This document shows, one piece after another, positions 23,433 to 31,383 of a stretch of DNA of 64,000 nucleotides (the first letter of the stretch is position 1; the number at the start of each line of letters is the position of its first letter). The notes beneath the pieces are model-generated. The model did no database searches. It was not told the DNA's origin and saw only the letters and a list, made by a program, of their open reading frames with translations. Source of the stretch: Acidobacteriota bacterium. Lineage in GTDB: Bacteria > Acidobacteriota > Blastocatellia > Pyrinomonadales > Pyrinomonadaceae. Location: contig JAIVJZ010000004.1 of the NCBI GenBank assembly GCA_020199775.1, forward strand, positions 186,001 through 250,000, read 5' to 3'. The position numbers and the translations under genes were made by a program.

Positions 23433-23979
23433 GCGTATTCTCCGCCAGCATGTTGCAGAAGAGCGCGCCCTGTTCGACGGCGTCTTCGAGGGCTTTGTGC
23501 GTGTGCGGCAGGTCGTCGAACCAGTGCTTCGGCATGTTTGCTTTGACGACGTGGCGAAAATCTTTTTTGAGCATCGCCATCGCATAGGATTTGATGTCGA
23601 GGCCGACGAACGAGAACGGGCTCTCGCCCGCGAACTTGTGCAGATACCACTGCACGAACATGTAATCGAAGACGACCGGGTAGGCGACGAAGACGGGGTG
23701 GCCGGGCAGCGCCTTGAGCCACGCGAAGTAGTTTTTCATGGCCTCCGCGGGCGACTGCAACTCTTCACGGCAGGCCGCCCAAGCCTCCGGCTGCGTCTGC
23801 CACCAGGCCATCGTTTCGGGGTGGCCGCTCGCGCCGGGGAGCGTTTCGAGGTTGGCGGTGAACGTGCCGACGAGCGTCTTGTCGGCGAGGTAGGCGGCGG
23901 AGCCGAAACTGAGCATGGAATGAGGGCCGGGGATCGGCCCGTCGGTTTCCACGTCGGTGCTCACGTAAATTTCCTTCAT
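23422..23979 (-). CDS. DEDDh 3'-5' exonuclease domain protein
   Basis: This 185-residue DnaQ-fold protein has the first acidic pair in [11 protein letters not shown], a second in [13 protein letters not shown] and the final [11 protein letters not shown] (His and Asp of DEDDh). It resembles stand-alone DnaQ-like 3'-5' exonucleases rather than the long polymerase epsilon subunits. AAGGAT precedes the ATG. It converges on the graspetide operon, and the two share the heptad hairpin between them, whose right arm gives the terminal EG-stop. A role in nucleic acid trimming or repair is likely but unproved. Confidence 0.8.
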   Translation of the reverse strand: MKEIYVSTDVETDGPIPGPHSMLSFGSAAYLADKTLVGTFTANLETLPGASGHPETMAWWQTQPEAWAACREELQSPAEAMKNYFAWLKALPGHPVFVAYPVVFDYMFVQWYLHKFAGESPFSFVGLDIKSYAMAMLKKDFRHVVKANMPKHWFDDLPHTHKALEDAVEQGALFCNMLAENTREG

Positions 23980-24062
23980 CTTTTTATCCTTGAGGCAAAC
24001 AAAATAACAAACCGAAATGGCGCGCGTCGCCGCGCCGGGACGTTAGCGGCTGAAGATAAACT

Positions 24063-24097
24063 AAGAGACGGCAGCACTCCGGTTGCGGCCGTCTCTT
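24063..24097 (-). terminator. Terminator of the ATP-grasp gene
   Basis: Ten-base stem AAGAGACGGC / GCCGTCTCTT with a 15-base loop. On the minus strand it is followed by AGTTTATCTTC. It lies about 40 bases after the stop at 24136. Confidence 0.6.
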
Positions 24098-24135
24098 TCC
24101 CGAATCATGCAAAGCTGTCAATTAAAGTCCGGCGG

Positions 24136-25383
24136 TTAAACTTCGGGCGTCGGCTTCTTGGTGCGCGGCGTGGCGGATTTCGACGCGCTCTTGCGCGGGG
24201 CGGCGGATTTCGGCGTTCTGGCTGAAGCCGCGCGCGGAGTTTTGGCCGTGGCGTCGGGCGACGCTTCCGTCTCGCCGCTCCGGCCGAGAATGCCGGAGAC
24301 GGCGTTGGCCGCGCCCTCGACGAGGTCTGAGACGCCTGCCGCGATGTCGGCCGCAATCTCGCGTCCCGACTCAGGAATGATCGCGGAGACGGACTGCTGC
24401 GCGGCGGACGCGACCGCCGACATCGCCTGCGTCGCCGTCTCGATGGGGCGCGGGTTGAGCATCGCGTCCCAGCGATAACGAACTTCGGTCTGCGGCTCGG
24501 CGAGGCGTTTGAAGACGAGGTTGACGACCGTGTCGGTCACCCAGTTGTGATAGAACTCGCCGACCGATGCGAGTTCGGCGTCGGGCGCGGGGTTCATGAA
24601 ATCAATCGCGTAGGGGATGCCATCCTTGATGGCAAACTCGACGGTGTTGATGTCGTAGCCGAGCGCGCGGCAGAGCGTGCGCACGTCGTTCGTGATGCGC
24701 TCGGCCAGTGCGGCCGAGAGATAATTCGGGTCTTGGATGTACTGCTCGCCGGACAGGTACGGCTTGCGCGGGTCGTAGGGCATGATCATCACTTCTTCCT
24801 GCCCGATGCAGTAGCAGCGCACGAACTGGTCGAAGGCGACGAATTCCTGAAGCGTCATGCAGAGCGTGCCCGTCGTGTCGTAAATCTGCCACAGTTCCTC
24901 AATCGAGTTGACGCGCGAGACGTTCTTCCAGCCGCCGCCGTCGAAGGGCTTGATGATGGCGGGCATGCCGACGTAGCCCACGATGCCCTGCCAGTCGAGC
25001 GGGAATTCGAGGTTGCGCAAAGACTCGCTCGTGATGCCTTCGATGTAGTCTTTCTGCGGCAGCAGGGCGGTCTTCGGGATGGCGACGCCGAGTTTGACGG
25101 CCAACGAGTAGTTGAAGAATTTATCGTCCGCCGACCACCAGAAGGGGTTGTTGATGATCTGCGTGCCTTCGAGCGCGGCGCGCTTGAGGAAGGCGCGGTA
25201 GAAGGGCACTTCGTGCGAGATGCGGTCGATAATGATGTCGTAGCGGCGTCCCTCGTCGAGCCGGACGCCGCCGACTTCGACGTACTCGGCGACCACTTCG
25301 CCCGCGCCGCGCTCGTTAATCCGGTCAATCAATGCCTGCGGAAAAGTCTTCTCGCGGCCGACTAAAATACCAACAGTCTTCAC
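24136..25383 (-). CDS. ATP-grasp protein (RimK/glutathione-synthetase-like) with basic Ala/Lys/Pro tail
   Basis: The start is a GTG at 25383 with AAAGGAT upstream. Residues about 1-310 form an ATP-grasp fold: MPAIIKPFDGGGWKNV (ATP lysine and Gly loop), LQEFVAFDQFVRCY, VEFAIKDGIPYAIDFMNPAPD (metal site). The last 45 residues are Ala/Lys/Pro/Ser-rich (TPRAASARTPKSAAPRKSAS), like a histone-H1-type tail, which would bind DNA, RNA or another polyanion. It is the third ATP-grasp gene within 4 kb, but it is on the opposite strand and not of the MdnB/C type. The substrate is unknown. Its promoter is divergent from that of the exported gene to the right. Confidence 0.8.
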   Translation of the reverse strand: MKTVGILVGREKTFPQALIDRINERGAGEVVAEYVEVGGVRLDEGRRYDIIIDRISHEVPFYRAFLKRAALEGTQIINNPFWWSADDKFFNYSLAVKLGVAIPKTALLPQKDYIEGITSESLRNLEFPLDWQGIVGYVGMPAIIKPFDGGGWKNVSRVNSIEELWQIYDTTGTLCMTLQEFVAFDQFVRCYCIGQEEVMIMPYDPRKPYLSGEQYIQDPNYLSAALAERITNDVRTLCRALGYDINTVEFAIKDGIPYAIDFMNPAPDAELASVGEFYHNWVTDTVVNLVFKRLAEPQTEVRYRWDAMLNPRPIETATQAMSAVASAAQQSVSAIIPESGREIAADIAAGVSDLVEGAANAVSGILGRSGETEASPDATAKTPRAASARTPKSAAPRKSASKSATPRTKKPTPEV

Positions 25384-25690
25384 GTTTTTAATATCCTTTC
25401 AAAATATGGAGAATGACGGGCGGCGGGCGGGAGACGCGAACCGTCACCGTCGCCTGTCGCCGATTTCGCGCTTATGAAAACCGTGCACTCTACATGCCCC
25501 GTCGCCGTGTTGTCAATGCGAGGCGGCGGGCATCCGTCCGGTGGGTTTCCGGCATCAATATGTGTGTTTGACGTGAACACTGGCGTGGACGCCCGACGCC
25601 CGACGGCTTCTATGTTACAATTCGCGGCTTGATTTTCCGTCCTTCACTCCCGAAGGTTTTTAGCTAACAGTTTTTAAGGAGACGTTACCG
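25384..25690. promoter_or_regulatory. Divergent promoter region
   Basis: Leftward: TTGACA (25516-25511), 18-base spacer, TAGAGT (25492-25487) for the ATP-grasp gene. Rightward: an extended -10 TGTTACAAT (25611-25619) about 70 bases before the exported gene, with a weak -35. Nothing else is apparent. Confidence 0.5.
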
Positions 25691-26596
25691 GTGTTGCGAC
25701 GCTTTCATTTACTCGCGCTGGCGCTGATGTTGTTCGGCGCGGCCGGACTCTCGCGCCCCACGTTCGCGCAAACCCCACAACCGCCTCAAACCACTCAACC
25801 CGCCGTCCCGACCCCGACGCCGGAGTTGAAGGTTGATAAAAAGATTCAACCCGTCACCGGCAAGGACGCCGCGCCGACGGCCGAGCAGGTCGCCGAGACG
25901 GTGATCATCGTCTACGGCGGCGGCGGCGGGCGCGACACGCTCAAGCAGATCAGGCGCAACGGAGTCGAGCGCGGGAAGGTGACGCGCACGGCGAACGACG
26001 GGCGCGTCGAGGAGTTGAGTTACGAGCAGCGTTTCGTGCGCGGCGAGACGGCGGGCAAAGACAAGATTCGCGTGGATCAGAAGATGCCCACGATGGAATA
26101 TGCCCTCGTCTTCAACGAGGGGCGCATCTGGGGCATCATCAACGGCACGGCCTTTACGCCGAAGCAGGACGTGACCGCGGAATTTCTCTCGCAGTCGCAA
26201 CACGGCATCGACGCGCTGCTGCGTTACAAAGAGAACAATTCGACCGTCGCCTTCGTCGGCAAAGAGAAGTTGAAGGGTCTCGACCTCTGGGTGATCGATC
26301 TGACGGACAAGGATAAGAGCCGTACGCGCTACTACATCAGCGCGAACCCCGACATCCGTAAGACCGCGCGCGTCCTCTGGCTCGAATACGAGGAGACGCC
26401 GCCCGACGCCACCGCGCCGAGCAAGTATCGACGCACGTTCCACGACTATCGCTATTCGCAGAACACGCTCGTCCCGTACCGCTCCGTCCTCTACAGGGAC
26501 GATAAACAGGTGCAGGAGGCGCGCGTGCAGACCGTCACCTACGGCGTCAAGATGGACGAGAGTTTCTTCCAGAACCCGGAAGCGGCGGCCAATTGA
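25691..26596 (+). CDS. Exported hypothetical protein, LolA-like fold possible
   Basis: The start is a GTG at 25691 with AAGGAG upstream. The 301 residues begin with a signal peptide (LALALMLFGAAGLSRPTFAQ), then a Pro/Gln/Thr linker (TPQPPQTTQPAVPTPTP). The beta-rich domain of about 230 residues includes YGGGGGRDTLKQIRRNGVERG, FNEGRIWGIINGTAF and LKGLDLWVIDLTDKDKSRTRYYI. The last resembles the substrate-cavity strands of LolA/LolB-like outer-membrane lipoprotein carriers, but I cannot assign it firmly. It is a single-gene unit with its own terminator. Confidence 0.65.
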   Translation: MLRRFHLLALALMLFGAAGLSRPTFAQTPQPPQTTQPAVPTPTPELKVDKKIQPVTGKDAAPTAEQVAETVIIVYGGGGGRDTLKQIRRNGVERGKVTRTANDGRVEELSYEQRFVRGETAGKDKIRVDQKMPTMEYALVFNEGRIWGIINGTAFTPKQDVTAEFLSQSQHGIDALLRYKENNSTVAFVGKEKLKGLDLWVIDLTDKDKSRTRYYISANPDIRKTARVLWLEYEETPPDATAPSKYRRTFHDYRYSQNTLVPYRSVLYRDDKQVQEARVQTVTYGVKMDESFFQNPEAAAN

Positions 26597-26640
26597 AAGT
26601 CGCGCGTCTTAGTCGGGCACGAAGTCTTAAACGTTACCGC

Positions 26641-26679
26641 GAGAGGCCGAAACCGGGTGTTTCGGCCTCTCTCTTTTTT
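26641..26679 (+). terminator. Strong intrinsic terminator
   Basis: Perfect 13-bp stem GAGAGGCCGAAAC / GTTTCGGCCTCTC with a five-base loop, then TCTTTTTT. Confidence 0.9.
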
Positions 26680-26704
26680 GCCGCCCGCGCAAAAGTTGAC
26701 GCTG

Positions 26705-26741
26705 TAGATTTAGACTTGCCGCTGTGTTAGTATCCCGCCGC
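26705..26741 (+). promoter_or_regulatory. Promoter-like element shared by fbp and tkt (copy 1)
   Basis: GTGTTAGTATCCCGCCGC (26724-26741) recurs exactly at 28838-28855 upstream of tkt. It contains an extended -10 (TGTTAGTAT). A TAGA-starting hexamer lies 17 bases upstream in both copies. Confidence 0.5.
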
Positions 26742-26795
26742 CTTCGCCGTCCCTGACAACGTGAAAACACTCCGCCGCAGTTAAGGAGCAGCACC

Positions 26796-28742
26796 TTGCC
26801 CGGCCTTCAATCTTCCGAGGACTCCACCCTACTTCACGCGCTCTCACAGAACTACCCGACGGCCGACGCCGCGCTGGCCGAAGCCGCCGCCCTGCACGCC
26901 GCGCTGTCTCTGCCGAAAGGCGTCGTCCACGTCGTCAGCGACGTGCACGGCGAGTATAAAAAACTTCGCCACATCATCAACAACGCTTCCGGCAGTCTGC
27001 GCTCGCTCGTCGCTAAACTTTTCGACGGCAAGTTGGACGAAGCGGAGCAGCAGGAGTTGCTCGCCGTCCTCTATTACCCGCGCGAGTTGATGGAGCACCT
27101 GCACGGCCGCATGAACGACCGGGAGGCGCGGCGCGAGTGGGTGCGTCGGGTGCTCCGCAGCCAATTCGAGATCGTGCGCGAACTGTCGCGCTCGTGTCGT
27201 CACCGGCGGGTGAGCGCCCTGATGCCCGTCGAGTACGCCGAACTGTTCGAGGAACTGCGCGACGAACCGTCGAGCAGGCGCGGCCACGCTTACGTAAACG
27301 CGATGATCGACGCGCTCGCCGCGCACAATAAGGATTTGCCGGCCGTGCGCGCCGCCTCGCGTCTGGTGCGCAACCTGTCCGTGTCGGAGATCATCGTGGC
27401 GGGCGACCTCGGCGACCGCGGCCCGCGCATCGACAAGGTGATCGATTACCTGTCGGAGCAGCCGAACGTCTCGTTCACTTGGGGCAATCACGACGTGCTG
27501 TGGATGGGCGCGTGTCTGGGGCAGGAAGCCCTGATCGCGACGGTGCTGCGCGTCTCGCTGCGCTACCGCCGCCTCTCGCAACTCGAAGAGGGCTACGGGC
27601 TGATCATCACGCCGCTCGAACGGCTGGCGCGCGCCGTCTACGCGGACGACCCCTGCGAGCGTTTCAAAGCGAAGGGCACGGGGTTGCGCGACGATCTGCT
27701 GATGGCGCGGATGCAGAAGGCGATTGCCGTCATCCAGTTCAAACTCGAAGGGCAGACGATCCGCCGTCATCCCGCATGGGACATGGAGCGGCGCAACCTG
27801 TTGCACCGGATTGACGCGAAGAATCACACCGTCGAAATCGACGGCCGCACGCACCCGCTGCTCGACGCGCACCTGCCCACCCTCGACCCGTCAGACCCGT
27901 ATGCGCTCTCAGGCGAAGAGCGCGCGTGCATGGATCGCCTGCGGCAGTCGTTCATTTCGAGTTCGCGCCTGTGGGAGCAGATGTCTTACGTCACGCGGCG
28001 CGGCTCGACGTGGTTGAGACGCGATCAGGCTTTGATCTTCCATGGGTGCGTGCCGGTGGACGAGCGCGGCGAATTTGTGTCGCTCGCCGTGGACGGGCGC
28101 GAGTGCGCGGGGCGCGAGTTGTTCGACGCGCTCGACGCGGTGGTGCGCCGCGCGATGAACGCGGGCGCGGAGACGGTGGGCGACGAGGCCGATTGGCTCT
28201 GGTATCTCTGGACGGGCGCGCGCTCGCCGCTCTTCGGCAAAGACCGCATGGCGACTTTCGAAAACTATTTCGTCGAGAATAAAGAGGCGCGCAAGGAACA
28301 CAAGAACCCTTATTTCAAGTTGATTCACGGGGCGGATTTCTGTCGCCGCGTGGCCGCGGATTTCGGCATCGACGAGGACGCCTTGATCGTCAACGGTCAC
28401 GTGCCCGTCAAGGTTGAGCGGGGCGAAGAGCCTTTGAAGGACGGCGGGAATGCGGTCACGATTGACGGCGCGTTTTCCGAAGCATATGGCGACCGGGGTT
28501 ACACGCTCATCATCGCGCCGGAGCGCGTCGCGCTGGCCGAGCATCATCACTTCGAATCGATCTCCGACGCGATCACGGCCGGGGCGGACATCGTGCCGAA
28601 GGTCTCGACCATTCGCGCGCACGAACGCCCGCGCCTCGTCGCCGATACGGAGGAGGGCGCGAGTATCCGCCGCCGCGTCGGCGCGCTCGAACGGCTCATT
28701 CTCGCCTACGAGCGCGGCGAGTTGTTGGAAAAGCAAAAGTGA
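26796..28742 (+). CDS. fbp: Fructose-1,6-bisphosphatase, class III
   Basis: This 648-residue enzyme begins at a TTG with AAGGAG upstream. The metallophosphoesterase signatures VVSDVHGEY (residues about 46-54), VAGDLGDRGPRIDKV, WGNHDVLWMG and the later VNGHVPVK are those of the large class III FBPase known first from Firmicutes. It hydrolyses fructose-1,6-bisphosphate to fructose-6-phosphate, feeding gluconeogenesis and the pentose phosphate pathway. It opens the sugar-phosphate gene block, with tkt 385 bases downstream under a related promoter element. The length and motifs are complete. Confidence 0.92.
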   Translation: MPGLQSSEDSTLLHALSQNYPTADAALAEAAALHAALSLPKGVVHVVSDVHGEYKKLRHIINNASGSLRSLVAKLFDGKLDEAEQQELLAVLYYPRELMEHLHGRMNDREARREWVRRVLRSQFEIVRELSRSCRHRRVSALMPVEYAELFEELRDEPSSRRGHAYVNAMIDALAAHNKDLPAVRAASRLVRNLSVSEIIVAGDLGDRGPRIDKVIDYLSEQPNVSFTWGNHDVLWMGACLGQEALIATVLRVSLRYRRLSQLEEGYGLIITPLERLARAVYADDPCERFKAKGTGLRDDLLMARMQKAIAVIQFKLEGQTIRRHPAWDMERRNLLHRIDAKNHTVEIDGRTHPLLDAHLPTLDPSDPYALSGEERACMDRLRQSFISSSRLWEQMSYVTRRGSTWLRRDQALIFHGCVPVDERGEFVSLAVDGRECAGRELFDALDAVVRRAMNAGAETVGDEADWLWYLWTGARSPLFGKDRMATFENYFVENKEARKEHKNPYFKLIHGADFCRRVAADFGIDEDALIVNGHVPVKVERGEEPLKDGGNAVTIDGAFSEAYGDRGYTLIIAPERVALAEHHHFESISDAITAGADIVPKVSTIRAHERPRLVADTEEGASIRRRVGALERLILAYERGELLEKQK

Positions 28743-29127
28743 GGGCTGAGGCCGCGTGACGTGGCGGCGAGAGTCGAAGAAGTTCGGAGGCGTTGATCGT
28801 CGCGGGCGCGGAAGGCAATAGACGTTTATTCGAGAACGTGTTAGTATCCCGCCGCTTCATTCGGACGACAACAAAGCCTTTTTCGCGTCCTGCTCTTTCA
28901 TCCTGATTTCGCATCCTGATTTCGGGTCGGGCTTTCTGCCCGCACTGGCCTCGGCGGTCTCCAATTTCGATCTCTGATAACAATCTTCGATCATACGTGA
29001 GTTCGTCTGGTGAACACGCACGAGTAAACGTTCTTTTCCGCTTACGACTGCTACAACTTCGTGCGTTTGCGCCTCTTCCCTCGCGAAGGACAGACGGTAG
29101 AACAAATCTGCAAGGAGTCAGCAACTA
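28743..29127. other. Intergenic region before tkt
   Basis: No real gene is seen; the minus-strand ORFs here are not protein-like. The region contains the second copy of the 18-bp promoter-like element and a long leader. AAGGAG lies just before the tkt ATG. Confidence 0.6.
28819..28855 (+). promoter_or_regulatory. Promoter-like element shared by fbp and tkt (copy 2)
   Basis: TAGACG (28819-28824), 17-base spacer, TAGTAT (28842-28847) preceded by TGT, within the 18-base identity with the fbp upstream region. It predicts a 5' leader of about 270 bases for tkt. Confidence 0.5.
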
Positions 29128-31263
29128 ATGGAAGCAACGGCCGCCGGCCTCAAGCCCGCCGAACTCGATAACCTCTGCGTCAACACGATCCGCACGCTCT
29201 CGATGGACGCCGTGCAGGCGGCCAACTCAGGCCATCCCGGCACGCCGATGGCGATGGCTCCGGTCGCCTACCTGCTTTGGAACGAGATCATGCGCTTCGA
29301 CCCGGAAGACCCCATCTGGCCGAACCGCGACCGCTTCGTGCTCTCGATGGGTCACGCCTCGATGCTGCTCTACTCGATGCTGCACCTGACGGGCGTCAAG
29401 GCCGTCAACGCGAAGTATGAGACGACGGGCAAGCCTTCGGTCGAACTCGAAGACATCAAGAACTTTCGCCAGCTCGACAGCCGTTGCCCCGGCCACCCGG
29501 AATATCGTTGGACTTCCGGCATCGAGACGACCACCGGGCCGCTCGGGCAGGGCATCGCGACGAGCGTCGGCATGGCTATCGCCTCGAAGTGGCAGGCGGC
29601 CTACTTCAACCGCCCCGGCTTCGAGATGTTCGACTACAACGTCTACGCCCTGTGCGGCGACGGCTGCATGATGGAAGGCATCTCGCACGAGGCGGCGTCG
29701 CTCGCCGCCCACCTCAAACTCGATAACCTCTGCTGGATTTACGACAACAACAAGATCACGATTGAGGGCCACACCTCGTGGGCGTTTTCCGAAGACGTGG
29801 CGACGCGCTTCATCGGCTACGGCTGGAACGTCACGCGCGTCGGCGACGCCAACGACCTCGAAACTTTGAAACGCGCCTTCGCCGTCGCGCGCAAAGAAAC
29901 CGACCGCCCGACGCTCGTCATCGTCGATAGCCACATCGCGTGGGGCGCGCCCAACAAACAGGACACGCACGCCGCGCACGGCGAGCCGCTCGGCGAAGAA
30001 GAGATCAAACTGACGAAGCGCAACTACGGCTGGCCGGAAGACGAGAAATTTTTAGTGCCCAATGAGGTGCGCGATCACTTCAACAGCGGCATCGGCGCGC
30101 GGGGCAAACAGGCGCGCGACGAGTGGTTCGCCAGAGTCGAAGCGTATCGCAAAGAGTACCCGGAGTTGGCCGACCAACTCGTCAGGATGCAGAAGCGCGA
30201 ACTGCCCGAAGGTTGGGACAGAGACATCCCCGTCTTCCCGGCCGACGCGAAAGGCATGGCCGGGCGCGACGCTTCGGGCAAAGTCCTGAACGCCGTCGCG
30301 CAGAACGTGCCGTGGTTCATCGGCGGCGCGGCCGACCTCGCGCCCTCCACGAAGACGCGCCTCACGTTTGCAGGCGCGGGCGATTTCACGGCCGACGACG
30401 ATTCCGAGAAGGGGCGCTGGTACGGCGGGCGCAACTTCCACTTCGGCATCCGTGAGCACGAGATGTCGGCCGTCCTGAACGGCCTCTCGCTTTCGAAGAT
30501 TCGCCCCTACGGTTCGGGCTTCATGATCTTCTCCGACTATTCGCGCCCCGCGATCCGGCTCTCGGCGATCATGGAAATCCCGACCATCCACATCTTCACG
30601 CACGACTCCATCGGCGTCGGCGAAGACGGCCCCACGCACCAGCCCATCGAACAACTCGCCTCTCTGCGCGCCATCCCCGGCCTCATCGTGATGCGTCCAG
30701 GCGACGCCAACGAGATCGCGGAGGCGTGGCGCGTCGTGATGCAACTGAGGCACGAACCGGCCGTGATGGTCTTGAGCCGTCAGGCGATGCCGACGCTCGA
30801 CCGCACGCGTTACGCGAGCGCGGAAGGCGTCAGACGCGGCGGGTACGTGCTCGCGGACAACGCGACCGACGGCGGCCAGCCCGAAGTGATCCTGATCGGC
30901 ACGGGCACGGAGGTTTCGCTCTGCGTCGAGGCTTATGAAAAACTCGCGGCCGAGGGCGTCAAGGCGCGCGTCGTAAGCCTGCCCTCATGGGAAATCTTCG
31001 AGCATCAGGACGAGGCTTATAAGGAGAGCGTGCTGCCGTCGCCGGTCAGGGCGCGCGTCGCCGTGGAGCAGGCGGGCACGTTCGGCTGGCGTCGCTACGT
31101 GAACAGCAACGACGCCATCGTCGGCATGAAGACCTTCGGCGCGAGCGCGCCGCTCAAAGAGTTGACCAAGAAATTCGGCTTCACCGTCGAAAACGTGTTG
31201 GACACGGCGAGACGTGAAATGGATAAGTACAGAGGCCAGAGGTCAGAGGTTAGAGGTCAGTAA
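29128..31263 (+). CDS. tkt: Transketolase
   Basis: This 711-residue thiamine-diphosphate enzyme moves two-carbon units between ketoses and aldoses in the non-oxidative pentose phosphate pathway. It shows the usual domain order: ThDP-binding N-terminal part (NSGHPGTPMAMAP, LCGDGCMMEGISHEAASLA), pyrimidine domain (FHFGIREHEMSAVLNG, DSIGVGEDGPTHQPIEQL) and C-terminal domain (VEQAGTFGWRRYV). The final residues RGQRSEVRGQ are encoded by the AGAGGTC heptad repeat and extend past the normal end. It is followed by tal-pgi in the same direction. Confidence 0.95.
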   Translation: MEATAAGLKPAELDNLCVNTIRTLSMDAVQAANSGHPGTPMAMAPVAYLLWNEIMRFDPEDPIWPNRDRFVLSMGHASMLLYSMLHLTGVKAVNAKYETTGKPSVELEDIKNFRQLDSRCPGHPEYRWTSGIETTTGPLGQGIATSVGMAIASKWQAAYFNRPGFEMFDYNVYALCGDGCMMEGISHEAASLAAHLKLDNLCWIYDNNKITIEGHTSWAFSEDVATRFIGYGWNVTRVGDANDLETLKRAFAVARKETDRPTLVIVDSHIAWGAPNKQDTHAAHGEPLGEEEIKLTKRNYGWPEDEKFLVPNEVRDHFNSGIGARGKQARDEWFARVEAYRKEYPELADQLVRMQKRELPEGWDRDIPVFPADAKGMAGRDASGKVLNAVAQNVPWFIGGAADLAPSTKTRLTFAGAGDFTADDDSEKGRWYGGRNFHFGIREHEMSAVLNGLSLSKIRPYGSGFMIFSDYSRPAIRLSAIMEIPTIHIFTHDSIGVGEDGPTHQPIEQLASLRAIPGLIVMRPGDANEIAEAWRVVMQLRHEPAVMVLSRQAMPTLDRTRYASAEGVRRGGYVLADNATDGGQPEVILIGTGTEVSLCVEAYEKLAAEGVKARVVSLPSWEIFEHQDEAYKESVLPSPVRARVAVEQAGTFGWRRYVNSNDAIVGMKTFGASAPLKELTKKFGFTVENVLDTARREMDKYRGQRSEVRGQ

Positions 31264-31364
31264 AAAAATAAAGGCGAGGAAATGAGTAGCCGGTCAGCGG
31301 CCGCCGGGCAGCGGACAGTGTAAACTAATCTTTACTAACCTCTGGCCTCTAACCTCTGACCTCT
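31231..31364. repeat. Heptad hairpin (AGAGGTC type) between tkt and tal-pgi
   Basis: AGAGGYY copies at 31231-31260 are mirrored by their complements at 31335-31364, with about 75 bases between. The left arm is the 3' coding end of tkt. The right arm ends just before the tal-pgi ribosome binding site. Confidence 0.8.
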
Positions 31365-31383
31365 GCGACGAAGGAGCAACGTG

